Of a stretch of DNA of 64,000 bases, positions 52,171 through 64,000 are shown one piece after another. Where the stretch lies: assembly GCF_000143415.4 (NCBI RefSeq), contig NW_003314276.1, forward strand, positions 1,848,107 to 1,912,106, written 5' to 3'. The position numbers and the translations under genes are program-made. This DNA comes from Selaginella moellendorffii (Eukaryota > Streptophyta > Lycopodiopsida > Selaginellales > Selaginellaceae). How positions within the stretch are numbered: the first letter of the stretch is position 1; every line of letters starts with the position of its first letter. A model generated the notes under the pieces. The model searched no databases and was not told where the DNA came from. It saw nothing but the letters and a program-made list of their open reading frames with translations.

Positions 52171-53799
52171 AGTTTAAAAATTATCTATAACTTTTATAAA
52201 AAAGAAAAGTTACTTATTTAAACTAATTGTCACAACCTCAAACACAAGAAAGTGTATGCATTAAAGAAGAAAGGAAAGAGAGATAAAAGAAGCAAGAGAG
52301 AGAGAGAAAAAAAAACTAGGGTGATTAGCCTTGATCACTTATACATCTTTAACCTAAGTATGTATGCCTCATATATCTCAAATTCGAAACTTGTGAAGTA
52401 ATGAAAAACCAAAAGAGAGAACCATATAATAGAAGTATATTAAAGTTCTGAATAACACAATATGCTGTATATATATCTAAAGCAAAAAAACATAATTATC
52501 AAGCAAGTCTAATAATATTTTATTCTATGAATTTTAAAATTAAATGTTATTGAACTATGTACATGTTCTAAAAAATTAAAACATGTGGCAGAATATAGAA
52601 TTATTGATTTATCTAATAGAATATTTAATATTTAATTCCCAATTTGTCCATCTGGCTAACATAAACCATTTTATTTAGCAATTGTGTATTTGATATTTTG
52701 GTGTATTTGGTTGGAAAAAGTTAAATAAATTTTCACAAGAAATTACCCTTGGCTTTATAGGTCTTGAGGGATAAATAATCATTAAATTATCTCTTATATA
52801 TTCATTTCCTCTTGATTAGATATAAATATAAATATATATAGAAAATGGCTTAATACATGGATAAAAGTGCAATGGTCTTGAAATACTGAATAAATGGTCT
52901 GATATTTGAATATTACATCTGTGCAGACTCTATTGATTTGCTAAGAGAATTGCCATATGTTAAGATTGAAATTTGGAAACTAGTTTGCTTCTGTTGGTAT
53001 TAGAGAGAGTGGGTTTCAAATCACCACATATTGAGAATGAGTCAAGAGATTTGTGGCGTTCATGAGGATATTAATTTGTAGGGATGCATTTGTTCACGAG
53101 GGTGAGTGTGGTAACCATAAAATTGTATAGTCTGACCAACTAAGTAGAAGCATAGGAAAGTTAAGTTTACTAGAGAAGATCACATCATGTCGATATCAAC
53201 CACAAAAAGGAGTAAAGTGAAGGTTTCTGATAAATACACATTATTCTGGCACTTGATAATTGGCAATCAATAAGTTTGGAGCTTCATGGGTGTTATGAGC
53301 TCCAACACTGCCCACAAGCTAGTGAACCATTATAAGATGATATGGATGTTACAATCTTTGCCACTTATTGGAACTCAAGTGCTATATATCCCATCCAACC
53401 AGCTTCCATATGCCATACTATAGAGCTAGAGACATCTTATGGGATCATATTCAAATGGATTTTATCCTTGACATCCAGGTATTGAAAGAATCAACAAACA
53501 TTTGTTATGCAAATGATTGGAACACACAAAGGTTTCTTTTGCTCTTTCCTTTACTTTTGTTCAATGAATCCACAAATTTTTTTATTCAATATCAAGAATC
53601 CCTTTTTCTTGTACAGCACAAATACAAATCTCTTTAATATATTAAAAAAAGTCATATATATAGTGCATTAGTATAATAAGGTTGAGTTTGAGAATGTTCA
53701 AAGGAATATTTTGTGATAATTAAAAATCCCACTACATTAAATTAGTGTACAACCATTTATATTAGTATATACTATATACTTAAACTTCATATCATCCCC

Positions 53800-56600
53800 T
53801 TCTCTCGAAAGGATGGAAGGCAATAAGGGTTTTTTGGTTGGTGGGTTAGGCTCTGGAGGAACATCAAAAGGAGGCACTAATGGATCTATAAATGGTATTA
53901 ATTGTTTCTAATCCCTTTATATGAAATATTTCAGTTATTACACATACATAGTTTTTGGAGGATCAACCTATTGAATATTATGTTAAACCAACTTGTGGTT
54001 TAATTTGCCGTAACACCTAATATAGTCTTATCCATTGAGTAAAAAACCTCTCAGACAAACCATATATTGTAAAATTGAAAGAATAAGTTAACACCAAGTC
54101 ATCCATTTTATACTCTATTGGTGGACAATGATGGGAGTTGTAGCACTACCAATACTAGGTCTTGGGATCAATATTTATTCTTTTAGTTGTCTGAACAGAG
54201 TCTATTGAACATTTGGGTTGTGTACAAGTGGGATAACAAGCTTGTGGCAATTGTGAAGGTAATCTCCACTCTATTGATAGTATTAAATCACAACTATATA
54301 GAAATTTATATGGTGAAACACTAATAAAACTCTGTACCCCTATGATATATACATACCTAAGAAACAATAAATAACCATCCTAATCCGAATGTTAAAAACT
54401 CACATACTTCACAATCATCCTTTTGAAGGTCCAAATAAGCTGTTTCACAAAACCATCTATCTATGGATGATAAACACTTGTGAAAGTGTAACGTATCCCT
54501 AATAGAGATGTTAAAACATGAAATGCCTCAACCATTATCCAAAAGAATCTGCTTCAGATAAAAATGTTAAAACACTACTTGATTGAGGAGGAAGTATCTA
54601 ACAGTAGTTGTAAATGCACTAATAAAAACACCAACTTCCACCAAGTGAGTCAAGTAGCCAAAAGTAGTAATGATATATTTGTCAATTGTGGAAAAAGCTT
54701 GTTAAATAAAATGCCATCAACTCAAATGGATAGGAAACTACAATTGACTCCAATCATTCTTTTATAGCATGGGAGGAGTATTACAAATTTGGTACCAAAT
54801 GTAGCTATGCACATATTGGATGATATTATATCGCATCTTCGGCTAATAAAAACACCTGCATAGCTTCTTAGTCACACGACTATGTCCTATATGCTACATA
54901 GAATAGGAAAATCATAATAGATGTGGAGAAAGTGTGGAATAAAGATCAAAGGCATAACTAACTGTAAATAATCATTAGGATTTGTCCCTATAAAATAAGG
55001 AAGGTCATCTTTAATATGATATTGAAAATGTAAATACCAAAATGGCAAGTTATCAGTAAGTGATGTAAAATTCTCAAACCCATTGCGTTAAATCCATGTT
55101 TTAACCTTTTGAGCTTCACGAACTTTATTAAGAAAAGGAACATTAAGTACAACAACTTTCAGCAACACAAAATCCTCATCTAGAAAATCCACAAATGCTA
55201 GAATAATAACTTTGTTAAGAACATGAGAAGAGAGTAAAGAAAGAAAAAGGCTCGAGAAAAGGCATAAACATCAGTTATAAAACTCCTTAGGTAATGAACA
55301 AACTTGAAATTATATATCTAAAGCTTAAGAGCCCACCAAATAGTCTGACTAACCAAGTTCTTCCACTTTAATAACAAAGTAATTACAACATGATCACCTT
55401 TTAATAATGTTCAAGAATCATGCAAATATGCATAAAGCTTCTTAAAACCCTAAACTACTGATAAACACTTCTTATTTATCATAGAATAATTCACCTTCAC
55501 TAATTGTAATATATGGTTGATATGTGCAATGAGATGACATTGACTAGGCACATTCATGCTCTCTTGCATCAAGCCCTTTAGACCAATATCATAAGCATCT
55601 ACACATAAAATGAAAAGTTGAGTGTAATTAGGATATACCAAAATTGGAGGAGTTATTAACAACTCTTTGAGATCCGTAAATGCTTATTTGCAATCCTTAT
55701 ACTAGATAAAAGATGACGTTAATAACTTCAATAATGTTCACAATATTGCAGTATAATCAGAAAAATGATCAATAAATAATTGAGATATTACACCTTACCC
55801 AAGAAGTATTGCACATCATTCACACACTTTAGAGTAGAGAACTTCAAAACAACCATAAGTTTGTCAATTAGCGATTATACCAATTGATTTCGATTTTACC
55901 AATTGCTTTACTCATCAACTTGTAAACCTTTATGAGAAATACGATACCTAAGGTAAGTCATATCCTTAGATCCAAAAACACATTTTGATAGCTTCAAATT
56001 TAAACCAATTTCTTGCAACCAATTCAACACTTTATGAACATCACGAATGTGCTCTTCCCACATCCCTTTTGAGTGGATCAAGACATCATTTATGAAGTTA
56101 TTAGTCACCTTTAGTATATTATAAAGACCCTTATCTATCATTTAATAGAAAGTCGCTAGAGCATTATTCAAACCAAATAACATCATAAAAAACTTGTACA
56201 AATCAAATGGTGTATAAAAAACAGTTTTGGGAACATCTTCTTAGGCCATTAGCACTTGTTAATACCAAAAGTAAGATCAAATTTGGTGAACCAATAACAT
56301 TTCCCCAAATAATTCAAGAGATCAATAGTGTGAGGAAGAGGGTACATATCCAAAATAGTACCTTATTTAATGGATGATAGTCAATGAAAAAGCAAATTCT
56401 TCTATCAAGCTTTATCATAAAATGAAGTTCATATATCCAAAAACTCCAAGACTTTTTGATAATACCCTTCTTTAATATTTTCTTGATGTTTACAAGTAAA
56501 ATCTTTATCTCTTTAGGTGATCGATGCTAAATAGGAATCTTGATTATACGAACATTTTTAATTGGAATAAGATGATGTGTTGCAATCTTCGTTCAAGACA
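53800..56600 (-). mobile_element. decayed Ty3/gypsy retrotransposon pol (integrase, RNase H, reverse transcriptase)
   Basis: Minus-strand fragments in the expected Ty3/gypsy order. Reverse transcriptase lies at about 55908-56340: WFTKFDLTFG, FDLYKFFMMLFGLNNALATF, then VLIHSKGMWEEHIRDV and LKLSKCVFG. RNase H lies at 55450-55662 (FILCVDAYDIGLKG). Integrase remains are at about 54155-54500 (YHP-x-IDG-x-VKQ-type and SVSPYKFLY). The catalytic YxDD of the polymerase reads as IND and many stops interrupt. It cannot encode active proteins. Confidence 0.75.
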
Positions 56601-58565
56601 ATAGGTCAAAATTGAAGAAATTAGTATACTCCTTAAGTTGGTCCACTATTGTGACACAAAAACTGTAGAAGGGATCTAGAGAGGGAATAGAGGAGTAAGA
56701 TGGAAATATAGTAAGAAGTAATGAGAAAACAAAAGTGATAGAAGTAAAGGTAAATGCAAAAGACAAAGGGAAACAAAAGTAAAAGGAATAGAAGAACTAT
56801 AAGGAAGTATGAAATAAGAGGGAGAAATTTCAAAATTATATTTGACATAATTGCATTACAACCAATCCATACTAAGGAGAAGGTCAAAAGCTTGATTCGG
56901 CACCACCTGCAACAATTAAAATTCAAGCTTGAGATCTCTCACACACACAACTAAGTCCACCTCATCCCGTGCACATGCATGTGTATGACTGTTGCCATAA
57001 AGAATGAAAATTAGCTTTACCACATAATACAACTATAGATGGCAACATATGGTAATAGGCCGCGCAATAAAATGTAAATTCAAGCTTGTATCAATCAACA
57101 CAGAGAGAATAATAGGAAACTTCTTGTTATTAAAATGAGCTTGGAAAGTAAATACTAGATGAACTAATGCTGAGTGAACTCCTTGATAGTGGGATATTGC
57201 CCTATAGAAAGATGCAAGTCAACAATGTATTGAAGTGGATATCGTGACTCTATTATAATTGATGACCAAAAGTTTGGCTCAGTTATGGAGTATACCAATT
57301 GGCATTTAACTGGAAAATAAACCATATAATGAGGAACCACATTCCATTAAAATAGGGGAAGAAGTTTTACCAGGTGCACATAAGTCTAGTGCATTGATGT
57401 GGGGTTGTGCATGATTAAAGCATTGAGAACTATGCACTTGCTTGTACATAGTAGACATTGTGGAGGGGGAGTGTGAGGGATGCCATCCTATGCTGGAACT
57501 TGCATTGAAATTGCTCCACTTTGTGGTTGACACTGCACTAAAATAGCTTCATCTTATGGTGACTTTACACTGGAAATGTTGCAACATCACCAACAAAGCT
57601 CTCCTCAAGAATTGTCTCCTCTATTCTATTCACATTCTCTTTATCTAGTCGTGGAATAACCTCTTCTACACTCTCAACAAGAGAAAAATCAAGGGTGGAC
57701 ATGAACTCAACATCTAGTGTCTCTATTTCAAGAGACAACATCTCCTTATAGAGTCATGAAGAAAAGAAGCAAAATAACATAAATAAGCTAGTTAGTAAAG
57801 GAATTTGGAGTGGTTTTGGCTTATTAAATAATCCCAACACAAATATTTCCAATCACTACAATGCTTAAGCCCATAAATTAGGGTGAGCAATAAGTATCAC
57901 CTACAAATTAACATGTGGTAATAAACTGGAAACACACACACACACAAACACACAAAATAAACTAGTAACTAAAAGAAACTCCACATATGGTTTTGGTGTT
58001 GAAAGTGTGAACTTGATACTAAGGGCTTCCAGGACATGTGATCATCTTATCTAGGTATCACATTGAGCTGCTACTATTGTTTCAGCTGTTTGTGCCATCT
58101 TATTCTGGTTTTCTAGCACAAATTGGCATATGGAAGGCACACTGTGGACACATAGAACATAGTAGTGTTGAATCAAGGTGGGGGATACATACCTGGCGCA
58201 TGCCTAAGACCCAATGCTAGTACATGAGTAGTTACTGCTTTGTCAATTGTGGTCATGCCAACACCTGAGAACACAAATGGATGGAGGAAGTGAACACCTC
58301 TCACTCACAAGCATAACCTAACACATGTGAAATTCTTGTTTTACCTGCCAATGAGCAGGAATTTTTTTATTGTAACCAGACCTGCCCCAGGCCTACCTCC
58401 AGCCCTTATTGTTTTATTGTTGTACAAAAGTTATTTCTTAGTAACTATACATTTATTATAATAAATAAGTATCAAAAGGAGAGATTTAAACTTCCAAAGT
58501 TTAAAACTTGAAATTATTAGGTTATAAACCTTTATAAAATATTTTAATAAAAATATTATAATTCA

Positions 58566-58615
58566 AACTGTGAGTGCATGGAATATGGAAATGGACTTGG
58601 ACCTCACAAAACCTA
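58566..58615 (+). repeat. LTR-like repeat copy 2, short
   Basis: Shares gcatggaatatggaaatgg and cttggacctcacaa with the other copies, but lacks the middle part. Confidence 0.55.
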
Positions 58616-59902
58616 TATTCCAAAAAATGATATGTTTATTAAAATCAAGTATACAAATAATAAAGAACTACAAAAGATAAGTTAAGCCATAAAAAAGGAT
58701 TACACTACTAAACCATATACAATATATGGTACCTTGATGAGAAAAACATCAAATAAAAATTATAAAATAAAATTTTCAGAAAAAATTGTATTACTACCCA
58801 AAGTAATAAAGAATTACTAATAATAGTTATATATCAATATAGATTAAATATTTAGGAAAATGAAAAATTACTATGTTATGCTATTGAGTAACATGAAAAA
58901 AATCTAAAACATTACTACTTTATTAATTACTAAATAGAGGTGTTGTGCCAACTTGCCAGCTTTGTCCCATTTCTGAGAGAAAAAGAAATCATTGGAGGTT
59001 CAAGTGGTGGCAATTCATTATCCAATTGCCTTTTGGAAAGAAGGGAGTGGCCAGACAATTGCCATTTGCTGAGCAATTTCACAATTACTTTTACAAACTT
59101 AAAAAAAATGTTTCTTAGTGATTTTTTGGGCAATACCTGGCATTCCCTTGCCTGCTGACAATATTAGATGTTCCTCTTTCCTTGCTGGAGATGTAATAAA
59201 AACAAGTGAACTTCCAGATATGTGTTTAGGTTCTCACCACAACATAGATCTCATCTCACACATACTATTCACATCAACAGACCAAACTCTTGTAAGCTTG
59301 CCAGTGGTGTTGGAGAGTAGAGAATGTTGGAGCTAATCCAAATGTTTTTCTTCTTTATGTATGTTTGGTTGGGCAATAGAGGCATTTCTCAAATTCTGTA
59401 TACATTAGATATCGGTTTAATATCATATAAATCTAGTAAGTAATAGAAATGAATTAAAAATCTTTAACAATAGTTAAGTTTATAAATCTTAAGTAGTTTG
59501 TAATAATCTGGGTTTATTAATGCAATAGTTTTATCAAAATGTTAGATATAAATAATCTATGCTTAAGAAATGTATTATATATCTTCAGAAAAATTTAACC
59601 ATGAATCCCCACAGCCAAATGAGAAGAGGAAGCCATGTATTTACTTCCCTAGGCCATGGAGAAGAGTGAGAAAGTTATGTGAAAATCCTGTGAGAAGAAT
59701 TTTCTATGCTCTCAAAGAAAGAACAAACAATTGAAAGCTAGTTGAGAGGATATGCATTGTCCAAGAAAGGGAGCTGATGTAAAGATATGCTACCCTGTGA
59801 AACCCTAAAACTTCCATTGAGTAAAAGTGCAGTGATAGAATATTATAGTTACATTATATTGTTTAAAGTATTCCTCTATCCTCTATACATACATATATCT
59901 AT

Positions 59903-59968
59903 ATATGTATATGTATGTGTGTGTGTATATATATATATATATACACACACACACATACATATACATAT
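59903..59968. repeat. near-perfect TG/TA/CA inverted repeat
   Basis: A (GT)n arm, a (TA)n centre and a (CA)n arm form an almost perfect inverted repeat of about 66 bp, with flanking tatatgta/tacatata also mirrored. Confidence 0.9.
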
Positions 59969-59989
59969 GTAGATATATATACATACAGT

Positions 59990-60182
59990 TGTGAGGTCCA
60001 AGTGTATAGCTATGATGCTGTATACTAATATAAATGGCCGTACATTAATATTAGCATAGTGGGATTTTGATACTTGTTGGATTGGTTTCAATTTGGACCA
60101 CTCACTCTTATATATAAGGTAGGGTTTTTGGGTTAATGGATATGCACATTATTGTATTCCATTTCCATATTCCACAATTTTA
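59990..60182 (-). repeat. LTR-like repeat copy 3, opposite orientation
   Basis: Reverse complement begins tgtggaatatggaaatgg and carries gtgcatatccatta, ttgaaaccaatcca and later cttggacctcacaa. It matches copy 1 over roughly 110 bp by eye. Confidence 0.65.
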
Positions 60183-60549
60183 ATTGTCCCTAAGAAGTGT
60201 TTAGATTTGGGATTTTGGCTTAGATCTAGGGTTTGCATTGTCTAGATCTCATTTTCTTTATAGCTTTTTTGTACTATTGGTTTGATCACTTTATGGTGAT
60301 TGCTACCTATCATTCTTGGGATGATGTTTAGTATTTGCATCCTACATGTCTTCAAAGAACAGTATTGCAATGGTACAATGGTTTAAGTTTAGCCACTTAT
60401 ACAATTTGGAACATTTTCCTGGATGTCTTCAAACTCACATTTGGACATGCTAACAATTGTGATGATACCTTTCAACAATTGCATCATCTTTGTTAGGCCA
60501 TTTTAGTTAGTGATGGAATTTGGCCAAATATGTAAAAGCAGATCAAATT

Positions 60550-60860
60550 AAGAATGTTGTGGCTAGCACTTTGTCAAAATCTTGTGGGACTTATGCATGC
60601 ATTTACTCTAACCACCTTTGATAATGCTTTTAGACTAATACAACATTATAAAACATTACCTCTTCCACTTGTTATTGCATGTCCTTTAGCTCCACTTCTT
60701 GTGGGAAATAGTCTTGTTCCAATGAAGGTTGATGCTACTATTGCTCGTGTTCAAGGACAAGGGTGAGGACATGGTTGTGGTCGTGATATCCACTGTTAGG
60801 CATGTGATGAGGTTGGCCATACATATTAGCATTGTTGGCATTTTCTAGATTAGCATCCTC
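60550..60860 (+). mobile_element. retroelement gag fragment with zinc knuckle
   Basis: A plus-strand frame reads through a gag-like region into a CCHC knuckle (C-x2-C-x4-H-x4-C spacing around ACDEVGHTY). Two TAG codons fall inside the knuckle. Gag zinc knuckles bind element RNA during packaging. The fragment is non-functional and its pol was not recognised. Confidence 0.55.
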
Positions 60861-61946
60861 TATTTCTTGGGTGGAGGCCTTGGCATCAACAACATCTTAT
60901 TGGTGCTATTGTAGTGGAAGGTCTTAACATTGAGATTTTTTTAGGAAATGAAGAGTCATATGAAAGGTAGAGGGTCTTTGCATGAATAAGTCAATAACCC
61001 TTCCATCCTTTTTTCGAAAGCTACTTATATATCTATTTTATCACTACAAGACCTTTGACTTTTAGCACAAAATTGGATCAGTCCAGCACTTTGCCATGTT
61101 GCTCTTCTTCAATGCTGACTTCACAAACTAGCTTGGAGTGCATTTGTATACTACAACACTGTCTTTCAAGTTTAAGCAAATCTGCACCAAATTCTTTTGG
61201 CCAAGAAAGTGGCTTCATTCAAAACTTTAATCTAAAGCTTAAAAATCCAAAGTTCCATCAAGGTGCTCACCAGTTATGCATTGAGATTGACAACTAGTTG
61301 TTAGTGTGTGAATAGCTATGCTTTCCCCCATCTCAACTTGATGTTGTGAGTGTCACTAGTGTTCACTCACTGTCATGACTTGCAAGCCATGTAGATAAGT
61401 ACACCTTCTATGTCATTGCTATTGTTGTTACATCCATTGACCAAACACAATTTAACATTGATGTCATTCATATTGGTGACACATTTGAAAAGGAATACAA
61501 GGTACACATGCCTATGGTTTGTAAAGTTTTCTGACCTTTACACAAGATTGAAATTCTCAGTGATATGCAACACATATTCCAAGAGCTCAAAGCTTCTTGG
61601 TTTGCAAAAGAAATGCCATGTAGGATCTTTTACAATTTGCAAGGCATAGATTGGATGAATGTTTAGTGTGTTGCTCCATACACTATTATGTACAAATTTC
61701 CTAATCAAAAGGCATGGCAAGACTTGATAGATCATTTATATACAATAGCATCTTTGTGTCATAACCAGTTTAGAGGGGTTTGTTTTTGCTTATACATTTT
61801 TATGTTGTTCTTATCTTCATGTTATAGATAATTGACTATTTCATCTATGCCAATCCACAGAAGGTGTCAATGAACTACTCTTGCTGTGTTTGAAAGAGGT
61901 TGAACATTTCCATGAACACTAAGGACTTTGGCATTTGCAAGGATTG

Positions 61947-62308
61947 TGTCAAGACCCCCCAACAAGATCAAGACTGGAAAATGCAAAAGACAAAGAGAAA
62001 AGCTAGTGGAAACAAAGAAGAAGCCTTAGACTGGCGTTGATTCAGATTGTGGAGAAATGGAATAAAGCTAACTTATATATACTATAGGTTGATGAAGCTC
62101 CACCACTCTTGGATCGAGGATGGCCTAAATATAGCTGAGGTCGAGGAGGCGCCATATCAATATCAGGAATGTGGCTCGAGACTCAGGAATCGTACAAGAA
62201 ACCAGAGAGTCAAGAATAGGGAAGTGTCTTGAGAGTCAGGAATGTGGTCTGCAGGTCAGGAATCTAGCGAGAGTCAGGAATGTGGCAAGAATTGGGGGAT
62301 TCCTGACA
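61947..62308 (-). repeat. 3' LTR of chromovirus-type retrotransposon
   Basis: A 362-bp segment bounded by TGTCA and TGACA. It follows a purine-rich tract directly downstream of the pol stop when read on the minus strand. Internally it has several copies of gtcaggaat-type motifs (about 62160-62280). The partner LTR is outside the window. Confidence 0.65.
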
Positions 62309-62319
62309 ACACCCCCTCC
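62309..62319 (-). other. polypurine tract of the chromovirus
   Basis: The minus strand reads ggagggggtgt between the pol TGA (62320-62322) and the LTR start at 62308. This is the position and composition expected for the plus-strand DNA primer of an LTR retrotransposon. Confidence 0.7.
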
Positions 62320-64000
62320 TCAAGAACGAGTGGAACGAGGACGTGAATGAGAACGACGAGGAGGATGAGATGAGCGGCGAGGGATGGGAGATGGAGAAAA
62401 AGAATGAGGACTGGGACGAGAAGGATAGCGGCGGTGGAAGTCCTGAACAAGGTCAGGAGAATGAATCAAGTTGTCCACAGATTCCCAAGTGCATTCTTCA
62501 GGCCCGTAACCCTTCCAGTCAACCAGATAGTAGAGTTTAGACTGTGAAATCTTGGAATCAAGGATGTCCTAAACCTCGTACTCAGACCCATCCTCAAGCT
62601 GCACTGGTGGAGGTGGAGGAATGACCCGATTGGGAATAGGACTGGGAATATAAGGCTCAAGGAGAGAGGAATGAAAAACGGGGTGAATTTGATATAAGGA
62701 GGGAAGTGCAAGGCGATAAGTGACAGGATTAATGATGGCAGTGATAGGGAAAGGACCGAGGCGTTTGAAATCAAGTTTTGGATAGGGCCTGGTGGTGGAG
62801 ATATTTCGCCTAAGGAGCCAGACTTTATCCCCGATATTGTAAGGGGGACAATCCTAATGATGGACATTGGCAAGTGTTTTGTGAGATTCCTGAGCACGAT
62901 GGAGGTGGAAGGAGATGGAGTTGTGGATTTCTTGGAGGTTGGAGACAAATACCTCAGAGTGGGGATTTGAATGAGAGGATTCGGATGGAGAAAGAAGTGA
63001 GAGATTGAATTGGGGATTTCGGCCAGAGTTTGCAAAGAAGGGGGAAATTCGAAGAGAGGAGTGAACAGAGTTGTTATAGGAGAACTCAGTAAGGGGAAGG
63101 ATATCGAACCAGTTATCTTGATGATAGTTGATGAAGCATCTCAAGAATTGTTCCAACGTCTGAATCGTTCGCTCAGACTGCCCATCAGTTTGAGGATGAT
63201 ACGCCGAAGAGAGGTTGGCCTTCACTCCAAGCAGCTGCAAAAACCGTTGCCAGAAATGAGAGATGAACTGAGGTCCCTGATCCGAAACCACATCTGTAGG
63301 AATCCCATGAAGTCGGAAAATTTCCCTGAATACCAGTTTTGCCATGTCCTCGCCCGAAAACTCCTTGGTACATGGCAAGAAGTGCGCCATCTTTGTGAAG
63401 CGATCCACCACGACTAAAATGCTGTTGAAGCCTCCAGAACGCGGAAGATCACTCAAGAAATCCATGGAGATGGATTCCCAAGGACCTGAAGGGACCGGAA
63501 GGGAACGAAGCAAACCTGAAGGAAGGTGGCGAGGTACCTTATTCCGGGGGCAAGTATCACAGAAGGTAACAAAAGCTTTGATGTAGTTGTCCATGTGAGG
63601 TTACCAAAAGTCCCGTGCAACTAGCTCATAGGTTTTCGCAATGCGGAAGTGACCAGCAATCGGGCTATCGTGGCACGCCATCAGGACCAACCTTCGAGCA
63701 TCACCTTCAGGAACGTAAAGTTGCTCCCCACGGTATAATAAGCCATCTAAGAACTCGAACTCGTCAAATCGCCAGCAGTCGGGAGTCACAGGGTGTCCAG
63801 CCTGAAGATGGGGGAAAATGTCGCTGGCGAGATCATCGGATTGAAGATCGTTTCTAATTGCATCCATCAAGGAGGAGTCCTGAGGGGCCAGGGAAATTGC
63901 CATAACTTGAAGCCGATCAAGATCAAGGATAACTTGATCCTGTTGATCGAAGGCAGGATTACTAGGCTTGAGACTAAGATAGGAGCGCCTTGAAAGAGCA
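62320..64000 (-). mobile_element. Ty3/gypsy chromovirus polyprotein, integrase and chromodomain part, with three stops
   Basis: One minus-strand frame runs from the right edge to the TGA at 62320. It reads the end of RNase H and the HHCC zinc region (HDSPIAGHFRIAKTYELVARDF, CDTCPRNK), then the integrase core (MDFLSDLP, VVVDRFTKMAHF, DVVSDQGPQF, SSAYHPQTDGQSERTIQ). The GPF-type region follows (FKRLGPFPI), then a chromodomain (YYLVDWKGYGPEECTWES). In-frame stops occur at 63601 (TAA), 62854 (TAG) and 62569 (TAG), so the copy is inactive. The catalytic Asp-Asp-Glu context looks intact. Chromodomains steer such elements to heterochromatin. Confidence 0.88.

Larger units (their letters stand above)
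50707..61946. other. AT-rich decayed-repeat block
   Basis: Composition switches to strongly AT-rich right after the lyase stop and stays so for about 11 kb. The block contains LTR-like repeats, a lectin pseudogene, Ty3/gypsy remains, a gag zinc knuckle and simple repeats, listed separately. Sub-stretches with nothing recognised: 50871-51295, 52171-53800, 56600-58500, 58620-59880 and 60860-61946. Long ORFs are absent and stops are frequent in all frames. Confidence 0.8.

Noticed and set aside
57306-57533. 75-residue minus-strand ORF in AT-rich block
   Set aside because: Short, no domain, and surrounded by stop-rich retroelement decay.

Overview
This window is nuclear DNA of a land plant. Compact genes, many introns of only about 55-70 bp, plant-only families (SPEAR, ICE-type bHLH, LEUNIG, phosphoethanolamine methyltransferase, FAAH) and a PPR fragment with lycophyte-like wording point to a spikemoss, most likely Selaginella moellendorffii. 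That species call is inference from gene style, not a database match. There are no bacterial features, no CRISPR array and no rRNA or convincing tRNA gene.

Layout. 1-4.2 kb: the 5' part of a carotenoid cleavage dioxygenase (minus), a candidate secreted cysteine-rich protein, a PPR pseudogene broken by a microsatellite, a decayed second copy of the cysteine-rich gene, and a small His-rich ORF behind a G-box. 4.3-12 kb: a CWC25 splicing-factor gene with a broken frame (minus), an NDR-type AGC kinase (plus) and a MAP kinase phosphatase MKP1 (plus). 12.4-24.6 kb, all minus strand: phosphoethanolamine N-methyltransferase, a LEUNIG-type corepressor, alanine aminotransferase, and a BTB/ankyrin protein. 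25-35.5 kb, plus strand: CBS-CBS-PB1 protein, fatty acid amide hydrolase, a P-loop protein interrupted by a 650-base assembly gap, and a UPF0183/PHAF1 protein. 35.8-45.7 kb: an ICE1/SCREAM-type bHLH (minus) and a SPEAR/SPOROCYTELESS-type repressor (plus), divergent and separated by about 6 kb without a recognised gene. 46-50.7 kb: an mTERF protein with an unusual C-terminal extension and sphingosine-1-phosphate lyase (both plus).

From about 50.7 kb the composition changes abruptly to very AT-rich DNA that runs to about 61.95 kb. It holds old LTR-like repeats, a frame-broken bulb-type lectin gene, remains of a Ty3/gypsy pol (reverse transcriptase, RNase H, integrase in minus-strand order) and a gag zinc knuckle with stops. 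A younger chromovirus-type Ty3/gypsy element (minus strand) occupies 61.95 kb to the window end. Its 3' LTR, polypurine tract, chromodomain and integrase are readable in one frame with three nonsense codons.

The genes are mostly independent housekeeping, signalling and developmental loci, as is usual for a plant chromosome. Thematic pairs exist (NDR kinase beside MKP1; two lipid enzymes, FAAH and sphingosine-1-phosphate lyase; the ICE-type and SPEAR-type regulators head to head), but nothing in the sequence shows they are co-regulated. Exon boundaries were read by eye from GT/AG sites and family similarity. They are solid for the NDR kinase, MKP1, SPEAR and mTERF genes, whose exon sums are multiples of three, and approximate elsewhere.
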